Assembly: GCA_000824825.2 (NCBI GenBank)
Contig: LM655170.1
Coordinates: forward strand, 252,679-316,678
Source of the DNA: Mesorhizobium sp. ORS 3324
GTDB lineage: Bacteria > Pseudomonadota > Alphaproteobacteria > Rhizobiales > Rhizobiaceae
Reading direction: 5' to 3'
Length of the DNA: 64,000 nucleotides
Part shown: positions 63,337 through 64,000 of the stretch, piece by piece
Layout of the letters: every line of letters begins with the position of its first letter
Numbering within the stretch: the first letter of the stretch is position 1
The notes under the pieces: model-generated
Seen by the model: only the letters and a program-made list of their open reading frames with translations
Databases searched by the model: none
Told to the model about the DNA's origin: nothing
Position numbers and translations under genes: made by a program

Positions 63337-63766
63337 TGCCCAAAGTCGCACGTGCCTGTGGGTGTCCGCCGATCCTCGAATGGTGAGGGCAATCGGTAAG
63401 GTAACTGGAGCCAACCCCTCCAGTCGGTCTAGTGGCCAACCGCCAGACCGAGGACACCTTGAAGCAACGACGGTGCGGGCCTTTCTGGTGTCTGCCGGTC
63501 GTCCAAAGACCGGGGTTACTGAAGAGGCACACCTTCATTGCCGGCAGTGCGGATGGTTCTCCCATCCAAGCCAAGGCAGACAAAGCGAACCGAGGCCGGG
63601 CAAGGCCAGGTTCACCGCTGCGAGACGGCGATTCATGGTTCCGGGGTCTCCACCGGCTGGTTCCATGGATTTTCCGTCCCGCCTTTGTCCACCGCGGTGT
63701 TCGTGGGGCTGAGTGCCCGCGTCCCGCAGCCTTTGTGCGCGCCGCAAGGCGCAGATGGAGACCTCG
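63337..63766 (+). promoter_or_regulatory. speF-type structured leader RNA
   Basis: A long leader with many paired segments. GGTGTCC (63361-63367) pairs with GGACACC (63452-63458) and closes a multi-stem junction holding CCGAT/ATCGG (63369-63396), ACTGGAG/CTCCAGT (63404-63424) and CGGTCT/AGACCG (63425-63450). Further on is CCGGTC/GACCGG (63495-63513). The Rfam speF motif is found in this position in alphaproteobacteria. It probably controls the decarboxylase in response to polyamines or ornithine. Confidence 0.7.
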
Positions 63767-64000
63767 ATGGCTACCCAGCGCATCCTCGACTTCCTCGCCA
63801 CCCGACGTCCGAACGGCCCTTGCCTCGTCGTCGACCTCGATGTCGTGCGCGACAATTTCCGCGCCTTCGAGAAGGCGTTGCCCGATTCCAAGATCTACTA
63901 TGCGGTGAAAGCAAACCCGGCGCCGGAGATCCTGCGCCTCCTTGCTGCGATGGGCTCGTCCTTCGACACCGCATCGGTTGCCGAAGTCGAGATGGCGATG
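63767..64000 (+). CDS. Ornithine/lysine decarboxylase, PLP fold type III (partial, runs off the end)
   Basis: The first 78 codons only. The N-terminus MATQRILDFLATRR leads to CLVVDLDVVRDNFRAF and the PLP lysine motif YYAVKANPAPEIL, as in alanine-racemase-fold ornithine decarboxylases of rhizobia. It makes putrescine, the substrate of the homospermidine synthase encoded at 39.5-40.9 kb. I chose ATG 63767, with GGAG 7 bases upstream; an in-frame ATG at 63755 would add four residues. Confidence 0.9.
   Translation, partial: MATQRILDFLATRRPNGPCLVVDLDVVRDNFRAFEKALPDSKIYYAVKANPAPEILRLLAAMGSSFDTASVAEVEMAM

Overview
The window is GC-rich bacterial chromosome, most likely from a Hyphomicrobiales (Rhizobiales) alphaproteobacterium close to Mesorhizobium. 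The reasons are a CpdR-type single-domain receiver, homospermidine synthase, a Brucella Omp10-like lipoprotein, an mmgR/suhB-type sRNA beside an inositol-monophosphatase-family gene, a speF-type leader before ornithine decarboxylase, an RpoH/ROSE-controlled small heat-shock gene, and dispersed palindromic repeats of the kind seen in Mesorhizobium. This is inference from gene content; no 16S rRNA gene is present.

Left arm (1-13.6 kb): one compact catabolic locus. A LacI-family repressor gene heads a ten-gene minus-strand operon: lacI, Gfo/Idh/MocA dehydrogenase, CoA-transferase, crotonase, aldehyde dehydrogenase, a four-gene CUT1 sugar ABC transporter, and a GMC oxidoreductase. A DUF993 (dihydrodipicolinate-synthase-like) gene is divergent. 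Two copies of one palindromic operator sit in the two promoters. The enzyme set matches no pathway I can name and is the best candidate for an undescribed system. A tRNA-Val(GAC) points its 3' end at the locus; cpdR and other core genes follow on the other side.

Middle (13.6-48.8 kb): mostly core genes. These are cpdR, N-formylglutamate amidohydrolase, the mmgR sRNA, a histidinol-phosphatase-like gene, a hydroxylaminobenzene-mutase-like membrane protein, an alpha/beta hydrolase, hsp20, threonine aldolase, gltB-gltD (glutamate synthase), a DUF459 protein with altered SGNH residues, an MltB-like transglycosylase, galU, an outer-membrane barrel, kdsD, NfeD and SPFH proteins, hemH, a UshA-LysM nucleotidase, an omp10-like lipoprotein, homospermidine synthase, a DUF3445 protein, pabB with an overlapping pabC-like gene, a helix-hairpin-helix membrane protein, an M3 oligopeptidase and a sigma-54-type response regulator.

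Right arm (48.8-64 kb): a DUF882 cell-wall peptidase-like protein, a bidirectional terminator followed by a strange tRNA-like element lacking a T arm, eda, trhO, a DUF533 protein, and a short sRNA with a TCCTCCTCCC loop downstream of a perfect CtrA box. Then come an SDR, an aminotransferase, an acetyltransferase, a CDF metal exporter, a denD-like gene, a NicO metal transporter with a DUF1007 partner, an amidase-LysR pair, and the start of ornithine decarboxylase behind a long structured leader.

The strongest non-coding signals are the paired LacI operators, the mmgR promoter with a palindrome filling its spacer, the RpoH promoter plus ROSE hairpin, the CtrA-box sRNA, the T-armless tRNA-like element and the speF-type leader.
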